DNA from: JACVRW01 sp034664125
Lineage (GTDB): Bacteria; Actinomycetota; Thermoleophilia; Solirubrobacterales; Thermoleophilaceae
NCBI GenBank assembly: GCA_034664125.1
Contig: JAXDIG010000017.1
Coordinates: forward strand, 37,509 to 101,508
DNA length: 64,000 nt
Direction: 5' to 3'
Positions 1-9,764 of this stretch are shown here, piece after piece; position 1 is the stretch's first letter; each line of letters starts with the position of its first letter. A program made the position numbers and the translations under genes. The notes below the pieces were generated by a model, which worked only from the letters and a program-made list of their open reading frames with translations, was not told where the DNA came from and did no database searches.

Positions 1-40
1 TGGCTGCTCGAGACAGAATCCGGCTTACAGACCGGCTAAG
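1..40 (+). ncRNA. rnpB: RNase P RNA, 3' end (truncated by window edge)
   Basis: The first bases carry the conserved closing segment of bacterial class A RNase P RNA: ACAGAATCCGGCTTACAG at 13-30, then ACCGGCTAA. This matches the well-known 3' end (ACAGAAyCCGGCTTAT.GG). The rest of the gene lies left of the window. The RNA is the catalytic subunit that trims tRNA 5' leaders. A perfect hairpin follows directly, as expected for its terminator. The assignment rests on about 35 visible bases. Confidence 0.8.
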
Positions 41-68
41 GGAAAGCCCCGCCCAGGCGGGGCTTTCC
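41..68 (+). terminator. Hairpin terminator after rnpB
   Basis: A perfect 13-bp inverted repeat (GGAAAGCCCCGCC / GGCGGGGCTTTCC) with a 2-nt loop starts just after the RNase P RNA end. There is no long T run, which is common for actinobacterial terminators. It separates rnpB from the MFS gene. Confidence 0.75.
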
Positions 69-103
69 TATGTCACCGCATTGGGGATAAGCTCGACGCG
101 GCC

Positions 104-1624
104 ATGGCTCGCAAGTGGTGGACCCTGATTGTGGTCTGTGCAGCGACGTTCATGCTGCTCTTGGACATCACGGTCGTGAACGTCGCACTGCCGAGCATCC
201 GGGACGATCTCGGCGCGAGCTTCACCGACCTGCAGTGGGTCGTCGACGCGTATGCGCTGACGCTCGCGGCGTTCGTGCTCACGAGCGGCTCGCTGGCCGA
301 CCGGCTCGGGCGCCGGCGTGTCTTCGTCGTCGGGCTGGTGATCTTCACGATCGCATCGGCGCTATGCGCGGTGTCGGGCACCCCGTTGATGCTGAACCTG
401 TGCCGCGCGCTGCAGGGGGTGGGGGGCGCGATCATGTTCGCGATCTCGCTCGCCCTGCTGGGGCAGGAGTTCCGCGGCGAGGAGCGCGCCAAGGCGACCG
501 CCATCTACGGCGCGACGATCGGGGTGGCGATCGCCGCCGGGCCGCTCGTCGGAGGGGCATTGACCGACAGCCTCGGCTGGGAGTGGATCTTCTTGATCAA
601 CGTGCCGATCGGGATCGTGTCGATCCTGGCTACGGTCACCCAAGTCGGCGAGTCGCGCGATCCGCACGCGCGTGGCATCGACTGGGTCGGACTAGTGACG
701 TTCAGTCTCGCGAACGCGCTCCTGGTCTACGCGCTCATTCGCGGGAACCCCGATGGCTGGGGCAGCCCCCAGGTGCTCGGGCCGCTGATCGCCGCGGCCG
801 TCCTGTTCGTGGCATTCGTCGTCACCGAAGTGCGCGTCGAGCAGCCGATGCTGCCGCTCGAATTCTTCCGGAACCGCTCCTTCACCGGCGCGCAGATCGG
901 CGCGGTTGCCGTCTCGGCTTCGATGTTCGCGCTGTTTCTCTACATCACGCTGTTCGTCCAGAACCTGCTCGGATACACACCGTTCGAGGCCGGCTTGATC
1001 TACCTGCCGAGCACGATGGTCACGTTCGTGTTCTCGGGGCTCACCGCCGCGCTTATGCCGCGCTTCCCCTTGCGCGTCCTCCTGGGCGGCGGGCTCATGA
1101 TCCTCGCAATCGGGCTCCTGCTGATCGGCGGCCGCGAGCAGGGCGACACGTGGACCGAGCTGCTGCCGGGATTCATCGCGACCGGTATCGGGGTCGGCAT
1201 GATCAACCCGGTGGTGGCCAACCTCGCCCTGAGTACGGTCCCCGACGAGCACGGCGGAGTTGCGGCCGGCATCAACGACGCCTTCCGCCAGGTCGCGCTG
1301 GCCACGGGCGTGGCCGCTCTCGGCGCGCTCCTGCTGGCACGAGCCACGGACGTGGTCCAGGGCCTGCTTCCCGGGACGAGCGCCGAGGAGGCTCGCCTGC
1401 TGGCCGAGGGTGTCTCCTCGGGGGCACTGCCACGCGGTGTCCCCGCCGCCGTCGTTGACGCCGCCCGTCAGGGATTCGTGGACGGGCTCAACGACATCCT
1501 GCTGGTCGGCGCGGCAATCGCGGTGGTCGGGGCCGTGCTGAGCGTGTGGCTGGTCCGCGGCAGCGACGTCCGAGGGGAAACCCTCGATGTCGAGGCTGAG
1601 CCGGTGGCGCCCGCCGCGGTCTGA
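104..1624 (+). CDS. MFS multidrug efflux transporter, DHA2 (EmrB/QacA) family
   Basis: A 506-residue protein with about 14 hydrophobic segments, the usual size for DHA2 drug:H+ antiporters in the cytoplasmic membrane. It starts directly with a transmembrane helix; LLLDITVVNVALPSI in TM1 is typical of the family. Motif A (GSLADRLGRRR) lies near residues 63-73 and motif C (GPLVGGALTDSLGW) in TM5. These show an export-type MFS pump; the substrate cannot be read. The ATG at 104 follows the rnpB terminator by about 35 bp. No regulator gene is adjacent, so control is unknown. Confidence 0.9.
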   Translation: MARKWWTLIVVCAATFMLLLDITVVNVALPSIRDDLGASFTDLQWVVDAYALTLAAFVLTSGSLADRLGRRRVFVVGLVIFTIASALCAVSGTPLMLNLCRALQGVGGAIMFAISLALLGQEFRGEERAKATAIYGATIGVAIAAGPLVGGALTDSLGWEWIFLINVPIGIVSILATVTQVGESRDPHARGIDWVGLVTFSLANALLVYALIRGNPDGWGSPQVLGPLIAAAVLFVAFVVTEVRVEQPMLPLEFFRNRSFTGAQIGAVAVSASMFALFLYITLFVQNLLGYTPFEAGLIYLPSTMVTFVFSGLTAALMPRFPLRVLLGGGLMILAIGLLLIGGREQGDTWTELLPGFIATGIGVGMINPVVANLALSTVPDEHGGVAAGINDAFRQVALATGVAALGALLLARATDVVQGLLPGTSAEEARLLAEGVSSGALPRGVPAAVVDAARQGFVDGLNDILLVGAAIAVVGAVLSVWLVRGSDVRGETLDVEAEPVAPAAV

Positions 1625-1651
1625 GCGACCGGGCACCGCGTCGTCAGGAAC

Positions 1652-2515
1652 TCAAGCTTCGCTCGGCACAGCCCCTCGTTGGGCCTCGTAGGTGCGGTAG
1701 AGCGTGAGTAGCCCCAGGGCGGCGCCAAGCAGCCCGCCGAGGTAAAGCCACGTCATCACATTGCCCGTGTCGAAGTCGTCGAAGGCGCGGATCGCTCCCA
1801 CGAGCAGGAAGGCGGTCGCCACCAAGAAGGTCTGCACGAGCAGCCGCCAGCTGCTCCAGCGGGGGTCGAGGGAGAGCAGCGTGGCGGCCACTCCGACCTC
1901 GAACGTAAAGCACGCGAGCACGCGCGCCGTCAGCGGCGTGAGCGACCACGGCCATATGTCGATCGCCGTGTCGGGCGAGATGAAGAAGACAGCCGCGCCG
2001 ATGATCGCGCCGACGCCGAACACACGGGCGCCGAGTAGCACGTTGGGCGGCAGCACGGCGTCGCCCGGCTCGGGCGTGCGCGGGTCCCTGCGGTGGTTCT
2101 GGAGCCAGAGTGCGAACACGATCCCCGGCGACAGGATGTACACGCCCACCCAGCCGTAGAAGGCAAGCGCCGCGAGCGTCGGGGCGTCGCCATGGTTGAA
2201 CTTGTCCCAGTGGATCAGCGTCGCGACCAGCATCGCGGCGGCGAAGGCGGACGCCGAGAGCATCCCGGCCGACGACGGATGCCAGCGGTTGGAGCGGAAC
2301 GTCTGCCAGAAGAAGTAGGCGCCCCCCGCGTAGCTCGAGCCGAGGAAGATAGGCGTGAGGTCCGGCTTGATCGTCCAGGCCCACAGGTCATCGGTTCGGC
2401 CGGGGAAGCCCCAGAGAATGATGACCGCCGGCACGAGGATGAGGAACACGGCGAGCGCCGCCCAGTGCGTGGCGGGGAGTACGGAGTCGTCGCGGACAGC
2501 CTCGGTCGTTGCCAT
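1652..2515 (-). CDS. Multi-pass membrane protein of unknown function
   Basis: A 287-residue protein with about seven to eight hydrophobic helices spread along its whole length. No catalytic motif is recognised. The frame runs open further upstream, but the ATG at 2515 is preferred because it has a strong ribosome site (GAGAGGAG) about 8 nt ahead and the upstream extension is Arg/Pro-rich and not membrane-like. It converges with the MFS gene (27-bp gap) and diverges from the zinc-ribbon gene. It is clearly a real membrane protein by hydropathy; the function is unknown. Confidence 0.75.
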   Translation of the reverse strand: MATTEAVRDDSVLPATHWAALAVFLILVPAVIILWGFPGRTDDLWAWTIKPDLTPIFLGSSYAGGAYFFWQTFRSNRWHPSSAGMLSASAFAAAMLVATLIHWDKFNHGDAPTLAALAFYGWVGVYILSPGIVFALWLQNHRRDPRTPEPGDAVLPPNVLLGARVFGVGAIIGAAVFFISPDTAIDIWPWSLTPLTARVLACFTFEVGVAATLLSLDPRWSSWRLLVQTFLVATAFLLVGAIRAFDDFDTGNVMTWLYLGGLLGAALGLLTLYRTYEAQRGAVPSEA

Positions 2516-2688
2516 CGGTGCGTCGCTCCTCTCGGGTCCCCCGCTCGTTGAGCGGCGGCGCCACTCTACGTGAGTGGCGCGGTCAAAGCCAGTGTCGCGC
2601 CCCGGGGGCGGTCCAACCGGCGCTGGCCGAAAGTTCGGGTTTGGATGAGCAGTGCCCCGGCGAATAGTCCGGCAGTCAGGGGAACCGC

Positions 2689-3156
2689 TTGCCACCTGCC
2701 ACTCGCACGACTTCCACCACCGGCACCACATCCGATCGCCGCGCCTCGAAATCCGCCGAGGACGGCTATTGCCCGCATTGCCACCTCCTGATCGAGCGCC
2801 GCGTGGGGGAGGACTGGCCGAAGGAGCCGCTCCGCTGCCCGCACTGCCGCTTGCTCGTGGGCACGGGTCGAGGGCGACCGACGCCGTCGGCCGAGCCGGG
2901 CGCCCGTGGCAGCGCCGCCGGGGTGTTCGCGCACGAGGCCAAACGCGCCGGGGGCGACGGGGACTCGACCAAGGAAGAGGTGCGGCGCGCGATCTGCCAG
3001 GTGGCCCAGGACGCCGGCCAACGCCCCGAGCGCCTCTTGATGGTCGACTACCAGCAGCGCACCACGGACGACGACCAGCTGCCCGCCCTGAGCGACGTGT
3101 TCGCCGCCTACGGGAGCTGGAAGCGCGCCCGCCGCGCGGCGGCCGACTCGGCGTAA
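2689..3156 (+). CDS. Small zinc-ribbon protein with homing-endonuclease-associated-like repeat
   Basis: A 155-residue soluble protein. Two CPHC knuckles near residues 28-31 and 50-53 form a zinc ribbon. The C-terminus (LPALSDVFAAYGSWKRARRAA) resembles the helix-turn-helix repeats found beside HNH endonucleases, where a Phe-Gly-Ser-Trp core is typical. This suggests a DNA-binding role, which is inference. The TTG at 2689 has AGGGGA 6 nt upstream; a later start is possible because the first 25 residues are low-complexity. A hairpin at 3191-3220 closes the gene. Confidence 0.65.
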   Translation: MPPATRTTSTTGTTSDRRASKSAEDGYCPHCHLLIERRVGEDWPKEPLRCPHCRLLVGTGRGRPTPSAEPGARGSAAGVFAHEAKRAGGDGDSTKEEVRRAICQVAQDAGQRPERLLMVDYQQRTTDDDQLPALSDVFAAYGSWKRARRAAADSA

Positions 3157-3190
3157 GCCGGCGCGCCGGGGCCGCCCCCGCCCCGCCCGT

Positions 3191-3220
3191 CGGACCCTCC
3201 CAGCCCGTTGGGAGCGTCCG
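3191..3220 (+). terminator. Hairpin terminator after zinc-ribbon gene
   Basis: Arms 3191-3202 (CGGACCCTCCCA) and 3209-3220 (TGGGAGCGTCCG) match at 11 of 12 positions around a 6-nt loop. It lies 35 bp after the stop. It also argues against a TTG start for the cytochrome at 3208, which would fall inside the hairpin. Confidence 0.6.
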
Positions 3221-3249
3221 CGCCTGCGGGCGGTAGAGTGCCGCCCTCG

Positions 3250-3735
3250 ATGCAAGTGCTCCTGGTTATCGGGCCCTTCCTGGTCCTCGGGATCATCGTG
3301 GCCTTCATCGCGTTCTCGGGGAGTCCCGGGGCCGCGCGTGAGGCCTATCTGACCCGTGGCGGGCGCTTCTTCACGCTCGCGATCGTCCTGCTCTACCTCG
3401 GGCTCGGCGTGGCCGTACCGGCCGCCGTGATCGCCGCGCGGGGCGAGTCGGAGGGCGCGGTCGGCCCGCTGCGGACCGAGAAGGCCGACAAGGCGGATGA
3501 GCTGGGCAAGGAGCTCTTCATCGCCAACTGCAAGAGCTGCCACAACCTCGACGCGGTCAACGCCCACGGCGTCACCGGCCCCGACCTGGACGAGCTCGGC
3601 GGGCTGGACAAGCAGCGCGTTCTGAACGCCATCAAGCGGGGCGGCACCGGCCAGGGCCGCATGCCCGCGGGCCTGCTCGAGGGCAAGGACGCCGAGGCCG
3701 TCGCCAGCTACGTCGCCCGCGTGGCCGGTCAGTAG
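3250..3735 (+). CDS. Membrane-anchored monoheme cytochrome c
   Basis: A 161-residue protein. Two N-terminal transmembrane helices (about residues 2-20 and 38-60) precede a small c-type cytochrome domain. The heme site CKSCH (within NCKSCHNL) sits near residue 97 and the distal Met ligand is probably in GRMPAG near residue 140. The heme domain should face outside and shuttle electrons in a respiratory chain; no oxidase or reductase gene is adjacent to name the partner. The ATG at 3250 is chosen because it begins the first helix and lies beyond the 3191-3220 hairpin. Confidence 0.85.
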   Translation: MQVLLVIGPFLVLGIIVAFIAFSGSPGAAREAYLTRGGRFFTLAIVLLYLGLGVAVPAAVIAARGESEGAVGPLRTEKADKADELGKELFIANCKSCHNLDAVNAHGVTGPDLDELGGLDKQRVLNAIKRGGTGQGRMPAGLLEGKDAEAVASYVARVAGQ

Positions 3736-3761
3736 CGCCTCGCGGCCCGCGTCCGCGGTCA

Positions 3762-3794
3762 CGGAAAGCCCCGCTGCTTGCGGCGCTTTTTCCG
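3762..3794 (+). terminator. Intrinsic terminator-like hairpin after cytochrome c
   Basis: CGGAAAGCCCCGC pairs with GCGGCGCTTTTTCCG around a short loop; the 3' arm contains five T residues. It lies 27 bp after the cytochrome stop and before the riboswitch promoter region. Confidence 0.55.
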
Positions 3795-3821
3795 TCCGGA
3801 GCGTGCGATGTGCTGATAGCA

Positions 3822-4000
3822 TGGCCGCGTCGATCCAAGCCGAAGTCCCGCCCGGCAAAGGGGCGTGGGGGAACCAGTTGGTCAACCGGCCAGGGGCGAA
3901 TCGCGCAGACCCGAGAGGTGCCGCATAAGGCCCGTTCGAGCTGCACGTAGCGCAACTCTTTCAGCGCGAGCCCGTCAGCTAACCCCGCAGGCGAGAAGAG
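3822..4000 (+). promoter_or_regulatory. c-di-AMP riboswitch (ydaO/yuaA type)
   Basis: The leader carries the conserved blocks of the ydaO family in order: GGGGGAACC (3867-3875), GGGGCGAATC (3893-3902) and the hallmark CCCGTCAGCTAACCCCGCAG (3971-3990), ending next to a purine-rich ribosome site and the ATG at 4010. The last 38 nt of the core (3956-3993) are identical to those of the second copy at 15152-15189. In actinobacteria this class normally turns off cell-wall hydrolase genes when c-di-AMP is high. A likely -10 (TAGCAT, 3817-3822) lies at the 5' edge. The 5' boundary is approximate. Confidence 0.9.
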
Positions 4001-4009
4001 AGAGAGCCG

Positions 4010-4456
4010 ATGCATTCAGCCGGTGCCCGCGCGTTGCGGGAGGATGACAACGAAATGAGTCGGGAGGCGGTCCTACTCCAGTGGGAGCGCAAGATCGAGG
4101 CCGCCGAGCGTCTCGACGCGGGCGAGCGCGTGGAGGCCGTCAGCGGCCGCTTCGTCCGCACGGACGAGACAGCCGCCGAGGCGGAACAGGGCGCCGAGAT
4201 CGCCTCACCCGTGCCGCTGCGCCCGGTCGAGGACGTGCCCAAGCCGCCCCGCTTCGAGCGCGCCGCTGCTCAGGCGCCCGCGACGGAGGCCGTCGCCGAG
4301 CGCCGCACCATCACCATCACCGGCCAGCCCACGCCGGCCCGCCGGCGCCGCGCGGTGGTCGACTCCCAGCTGGCTCAGCCGGACCGGATCGCCCTCTGGG
4401 CATTCCTGCTGGGACTGCTGCTGGTGGCAGTGGCCGCCGGCACCGCGCACGCCTAG
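4010..4456 (+). CDS. Tail-anchored protein under c-di-AMP riboswitch, function unknown
   Basis: A 148-residue protein with no signal peptide. A charged, Glu/Arg-rich N-terminal half is followed by a Pro/Arg linker (about 105-115) and one C-terminal transmembrane helix (IALWAFLLGLLLVAVAAG, about 127-144) with almost nothing after it. This is a tail-anchored topology with the bulk in the cytoplasm. No known domain is recognised. The gene starts 10 nt after the riboswitch core, so it should respond to c-di-AMP, a signal tied to wall and osmotic homeostasis. GAGAAGAGAGAG supplies the ribosome site. The role is unknown. Confidence 0.75.
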   Translation: MHSAGARALREDDNEMSREAVLLQWERKIEAAERLDAGERVEAVSGRFVRTDETAAEAEQGAEIASPVPLRPVEDVPKPPRFERAAAQAPATEAVAERRTITITGQPTPARRRRAVVDSQLAQPDRIALWAFLLGLLLVAVAAGTAHA

Positions 4457-4483
4457 CACCGCCGCGCCGTACGCCGTTTCGGC

Positions 4484-4503
4484 ACGCGCCAAGGGCGCGT
4501 TTT
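4484..4503 (+). terminator. Intrinsic terminator
   Basis: Perfect 7-bp arms ACGCGCC / GGCGCGT with an AAG loop run into a T tract (4500-4503). It lies 28 bp after the tail-anchored gene and isolates it from the AhpD-like operon. Confidence 0.7.
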
Positions 4504-4532
4504 GGCCTGCTCGCCATGCCTTTCTCGCGTAT

Positions 4533-4549
4533 ACTTACGCGCCGTAAGT
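4533..4549. promoter_or_regulatory. Palindromic operator, probable HxlR site
   Basis: ACTTACG-CGC-CGTAAGT is a perfect 17-bp inverted repeat. It overlaps a consensus-like -10 (TATACT, 4530-4535) and lies 25 bp ahead of the AhpD-like start. HxlR/DUF24 regulators such as YodB bind TACT...AGTA-type palindromes, and an HxlR gene is the next cistron. Autorepression of the pair is therefore likely (inference). Confidence 0.6.
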
Positions 4550-4573
4550 CACAAGCAGAAAGTGAAGCGGCGG

Positions 4574-5137
4574 ATGAAGACCAAGGAGAGCAGGTTTCAG
4601 GTCCACGACGAGTTGACGGCCCCCGAGCGCAGCGTCCCGATCCTCAAGGGTGCGCTCTCAGGCGGCGGCCAGCTTCCGAACTTCATCGGCGTCCTCGCCG
4701 GGTCCCCCGCCGTCCTGCGCGCCTACGCGCGCTTCCGGTCTGAGCTGCGCAACGGCTCGCTGCCGTACGCGACCCAGCAGCGCATCGCGCTGGCGGTCGC
4801 CGAGCACCAGCAGAGCGAGTACGGGCTCACCACGCTGCAGCGCACCGCGCGCGACGCCGGCCTCGGCCTTGACGAGATCGCCCTCGCGCGCGAGTTCGAC
4901 TCCCACGACGAGCGCGAGGCCATGCTGCTGCGCTTCGTGAAGGCCCTGCTCGAGAACGACGGCGCGCCGCCGCGGCACAAGCACGAGGAGGCGCGCGAGG
5001 CGGGCTGGGACGACGAGCAGATCCTCGAAACGGTTGCGCACGTCGCGCTCGCCACCTTCTCCAACCTGGTTACGCGCGCGGGCGACGTACCACTGGACGG
5101 CTCGAGCGAAGAGTCTCGGCTGTCGATCGCCGCGTAG
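4574..5137 (+). CDS. Carboxymuconolactone decarboxylase/AhpD-like protein
   Basis: A 187-residue soluble helical protein with the layout of the AhpD-like fold: GQLPNFIGVLAGSPAVLRAY, a helical core, then a long C-terminal helix (TVAHVALATFSNLVTR). Family members are peroxidase partners or decarboxylases. The classical CxxC of true AhpD is absent: the usual position reads AVAEHQQSEYGL. A redox role is therefore uncertain and it may be a CMD-like paralogue of other function. The ATG at 4574 is chosen at the start of homology; the frame is open upstream but would cross the operator. It is followed after 9 nt by the HxlR gene. Confidence 0.8.
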   Translation: MKTKESRFQVHDELTAPERSVPILKGALSGGGQLPNFIGVLAGSPAVLRAYARFRSELRNGSLPYATQQRIALAVAEHQQSEYGLTTLQRTARDAGLGLDEIALAREFDSHDEREAMLLRFVKALLENDGAPPRHKHEEAREAGWDDEQILETVAHVALATFSNLVTRAGDVPLDGSSEESRLSIAA

Positions 5138-5146
5138 GGGTCTACG

Positions 5147-5509
5147 ATGTTCGGCATGGCCTCTGGGCAGGCCATAGCGGAGGGCAGCCAGTCGCTCGCC
5201 GAAAGGCGCGAGAGCTGCTGCTCCGCTTACCACCGTGCGGTCGAGTTGATCGGCAAGCGCTGGTCGGGCGCCATCGTCTTCGTGCTGATGGACGGGCCCC
5301 TGCGCTTCTCCGAGGTCAAGCTGCTGGTCCCCGACATCTCCGACCGCCTGCTCTCCGAGCGAATGAAGGAGCTCGAATCCGAGGGCATCGTGCACCGCAG
5401 GGTGATGGACGAGATGCCGGTGCGCGTGGAGTACCGCCTGACCGCGAAGGGACGTGCGCTGGAGCCGGCCGTCCGCTCGCTCAAGGTCTGGGCCCGCTCC
5501 TGGCTCTGA
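5147..5509 (+). CDS. HxlR-family transcriptional regulator
   Basis: A 120-residue winged-helix protein. The HxlR signature is clear: a Cys pair (ESCCSAYHRAVELIGKRWSG, about 24-43), RFSEVKLLVPDISDRLLSERM as the recognition region, and YRLTAKGRALEPA for the wing. The N-terminal cysteine is the redox- or electrophile-sensing residue in studied members. It is the second gene of the operon and probably binds the palindrome at 4533-4549. ATGs at 5147 and 5156 are both possible. Confidence 0.9.
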   Translation: MFGMASGQAIAEGSQSLAERRESCCSAYHRAVELIGKRWSGAIVFVLMDGPLRFSEVKLLVPDISDRLLSERMKELESEGIVHRRVMDEMPVRVEYRLTAKGRALEPAVRSLKVWARSWL

Positions 5510-5585
5510 GCCGGGAGGCGTGGAGAGCGAAGCGCCGTTAGCCTACGCGCGGCGTCGACGCGCACACCGACTCATAAGGAGCTCC

Positions 5586-6938
5586 ATGGCCGACCAGCCG
5601 AAGACCGCCGACGACGTCAAGGCGTTCGCGGACGATCGCGACATCCGCTTCGTACGCCTCTGGTTCACCGACATCCTCGGCCAGCTGAAGAGCTTCTCGA
5701 TCAACGCGGAGGAGCTGGACGACGCCTTCGAGGGAGGCATGGGCTTCGACGGCTCGTCGATCACCGGCTTCAACGCGATCGAGGAGTCGGACATGATCGC
5801 GATGCCGGACGCGTCGACGTTCAGGGTGCTGCCCTGGCGCCCCGAGGACCGCGGCGTGGCGCGCATGTTCTGCGACGTCGTCACCCCGAGTCGCGAGCCG
5901 TACGAGGGCGATCCGCGGCAGGTGCTGCGCCGGACGCTCGATCGTGCGGAGGCGATGGGCTTCTCGAACTTCTACGTCGGCCCCGAGCTCGAGTTCTTCT
6001 ACTTCCGCAACGCCAAGGTGGAGAGCGGCGCGACGCCCGAGATCCTCGACGAGGGCGGCTACTTCGACCTCACCACGCTCGACGCCGGCTCCGACGTGCG
6101 CCGCGAGACGGTGCTGGCGCTGGAGGACCTCGGCATCCACGTGGAGTACACCCACCACGAGGTCGGCCCGTCGCAGCACGAGATCGACATGCGCTACGCC
6201 GACGCGCTGAAGATGGCGGACGACTGCATGACCTACCGCATCACGGTCAAGGAGTACGCCATGAAGTACGGCTGGCACGCGACGTTCATGCCCAAGCCGC
6301 TGTTCGGCGAGAACGGCTCCGGCATGCATACGCACCAGTCGCTCTTCAACGGCGAGCGCAACGCGTTCTACGACGCGGGCGACCAGTACTTCCTGTCGGA
6401 CATCGGGAAGGCGTTCATCGCGGGCCAGCTCAAGCACGCGCGCGAGATGACCTCCGTGTTCGCCCAGTGGGTGAACTCCTACAAGCGCCTGGTGCCGGGC
6501 TACGAGGCGCCGGTCTACTGCGCCTGGTCACGCCGCAACCGCTCGGCGCTGGTGCGGGTGCCGCTCTACCACCCCGGCAAGGAACAGGCGACGCGGATGG
6601 AGCTGCGCTGCCCGGACCCGGCGTGCAACCCGTACCTGACCTTCGCGATCCTGCTCGCCGCGGGGCTCGAGGGCATCGAGAAGGGCTACGAGCTGCCCGA
6701 GCCGATGGACAAGAACCTGTACCACATCAGCCCCGAGGAGCGCAGGCGGCTCGGCATCGAGCAGCTTCCGGAGACGCTCGGCGAGGCGATCGAGCTGACC
6801 GCCGAGTCGGAGCTGGTGCTGCGCACGTTCGGCGAGCACATCTTCAACCGCTACGTCGAGATCAAGCGCCAGGAGTGGGAGGACTACCGGGTGCAGGTGA
6901 CCCAGTGGGAGCTGGACCGCTACCTGGCGGTGCTCTGA
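5586..6938 (+). CDS. glnA: Glutamine synthetase, type I
   Basis: A 450-residue enzyme joining glutamate and ammonia with ATP to form glutamine in the cytoplasm. Conserved blocks include GFDGSSITGF (about 54-63), the metal/glutamate residues in YVGPELEFF, the ATP region FMPKPLFGENGSGMHTH (about 237-253) and NRSALVRVP. Where GSI-beta enzymes have the adenylylation segment NLYDLP, this protein has NLYHISPEERRRLG, so it looks like the GSI-alpha class without adenylylation control. The ATG at 5586 is preceded by TAAGGAG. The 3' end overlaps the convergent M28 peptidase gene by 19 bp. Confidence 0.95.
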   Translation: MADQPKTADDVKAFADDRDIRFVRLWFTDILGQLKSFSINAEELDDAFEGGMGFDGSSITGFNAIEESDMIAMPDASTFRVLPWRPEDRGVARMFCDVVTPSREPYEGDPRQVLRRTLDRAEAMGFSNFYVGPELEFFYFRNAKVESGATPEILDEGGYFDLTTLDAGSDVRRETVLALEDLGIHVEYTHHEVGPSQHEIDMRYADALKMADDCMTYRITVKEYAMKYGWHATFMPKPLFGENGSGMHTHQSLFNGERNAFYDAGDQYFLSDIGKAFIAGQLKHAREMTSVFAQWVNSYKRLVPGYEAPVYCAWSRRNRSALVRVPLYHPGKEQATRMELRCPDPACNPYLTFAILLAAGLEGIEKGYELPEPMDKNLYHISPEERRRLGIEQLPETLGEAIELTAESELVLRTFGEHIFNRYVEIKRQEWEDYRVQVTQWELDRYLAVL

Positions 6939-7728
6939 GCGCCGAGGGCCGCCTCCACCAGGCGGCGGGCGAGCCGCGATGAGGTGGGATCGAGGCGCTC
7001 GGGGCGGTCGCACGCGGTGTGGCGGCAGGGCTCGCCGCCGGCTCCCACACCGAGCTTCAGGCCGTGCATCCCGAGCAGCTCGAACTCGCGGTGATCGGAG
7101 TTGCCGGTGCTCTCGTCGCGCACCCAGCTGACCGGCACGCGGGCGCGCCGCCCCGCGCGCAGCAGCGCCCCCTCGACGCCGGCCCGGACGGCGGGCACGG
7201 GTGAGCGCAGCCAGAAGGGCCGGTCGCGGCCGACCTCGTCGAGTGAGAGCGCCCACTCGAGCCGGCTCGTGCCGCCGCGGGCGCGCGCCCGGCGCGCCAG
7301 CGCGAGCGCCCCGAGGTGGTCGGGCGAGCCGGTGTAGACGCGCTCCTCGGCGCCGGTGGCCACGAGCCAGACGTCGCAGGGCGGATCGATCGCGCGCAGG
7401 CGCGTGGCCAGCGCGGCCACCACGCCGAGGCCCGAGGCGTTGTCGTTGGCGCCCGGGGCGGGCGGGGCGGTGTCGGTGTGTGCCATCGCTATGCGCAGGC
7501 AGCTGGCGGGAGTGTCGAGCGACCCGATCACGTTGCGCGACCGCCCGTGGCCCGGCACCGGGAACTCCTGCACGGCCACGCGCAGGCCGGCGCCACCGAA
7601 GGTGCGCGCCATCAGGCGGTGCGCGCGCGCCTCGGCGGCGCTCGCAGCCGGCCGCGGCCCCCACGAGGAGATGCGCACCGCGATGTCATGCGCGGACGGC
7701 GCCGCCGCGAACGCCGCGCCGAGGATGG

Positions 7729-9687
<1,959 letters not shown>

Positions 9688-9714
9688 CGGGTCTGAGGCT
9701 ACCCGGCCGCCGCT

Positions 9715-9754
9715 TTACACAACAACCGTGTGTAGTTACACACAATCTGTGTAA
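9715..9754. promoter_or_regulatory. Tandem TTACACA inverted-repeat operators
   Basis: Two palindromes sit side by side: TTACACA (9715-9721) with TGTGTAG (9729-9735), and TTACACA (9736-9742) with TGTGTAA (9748-9754). The two TTACACA halves start exactly 21 bp apart, two helical turns, so dimers could bind on one face. They fill the spacer between divergent genes and end 10 bp before the ATPase start. The binding protein is unknown. Confidence 0.6.
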
Positions 9755-9764
9755 ACTGCAGTGC

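Noticed and set aside
3208..3249. TTG start for the cytochrome c at 3208
   Set aside because: The codon lies in the upstream gene's terminator hairpin; the ATG at 3250 begins the first membrane helix.
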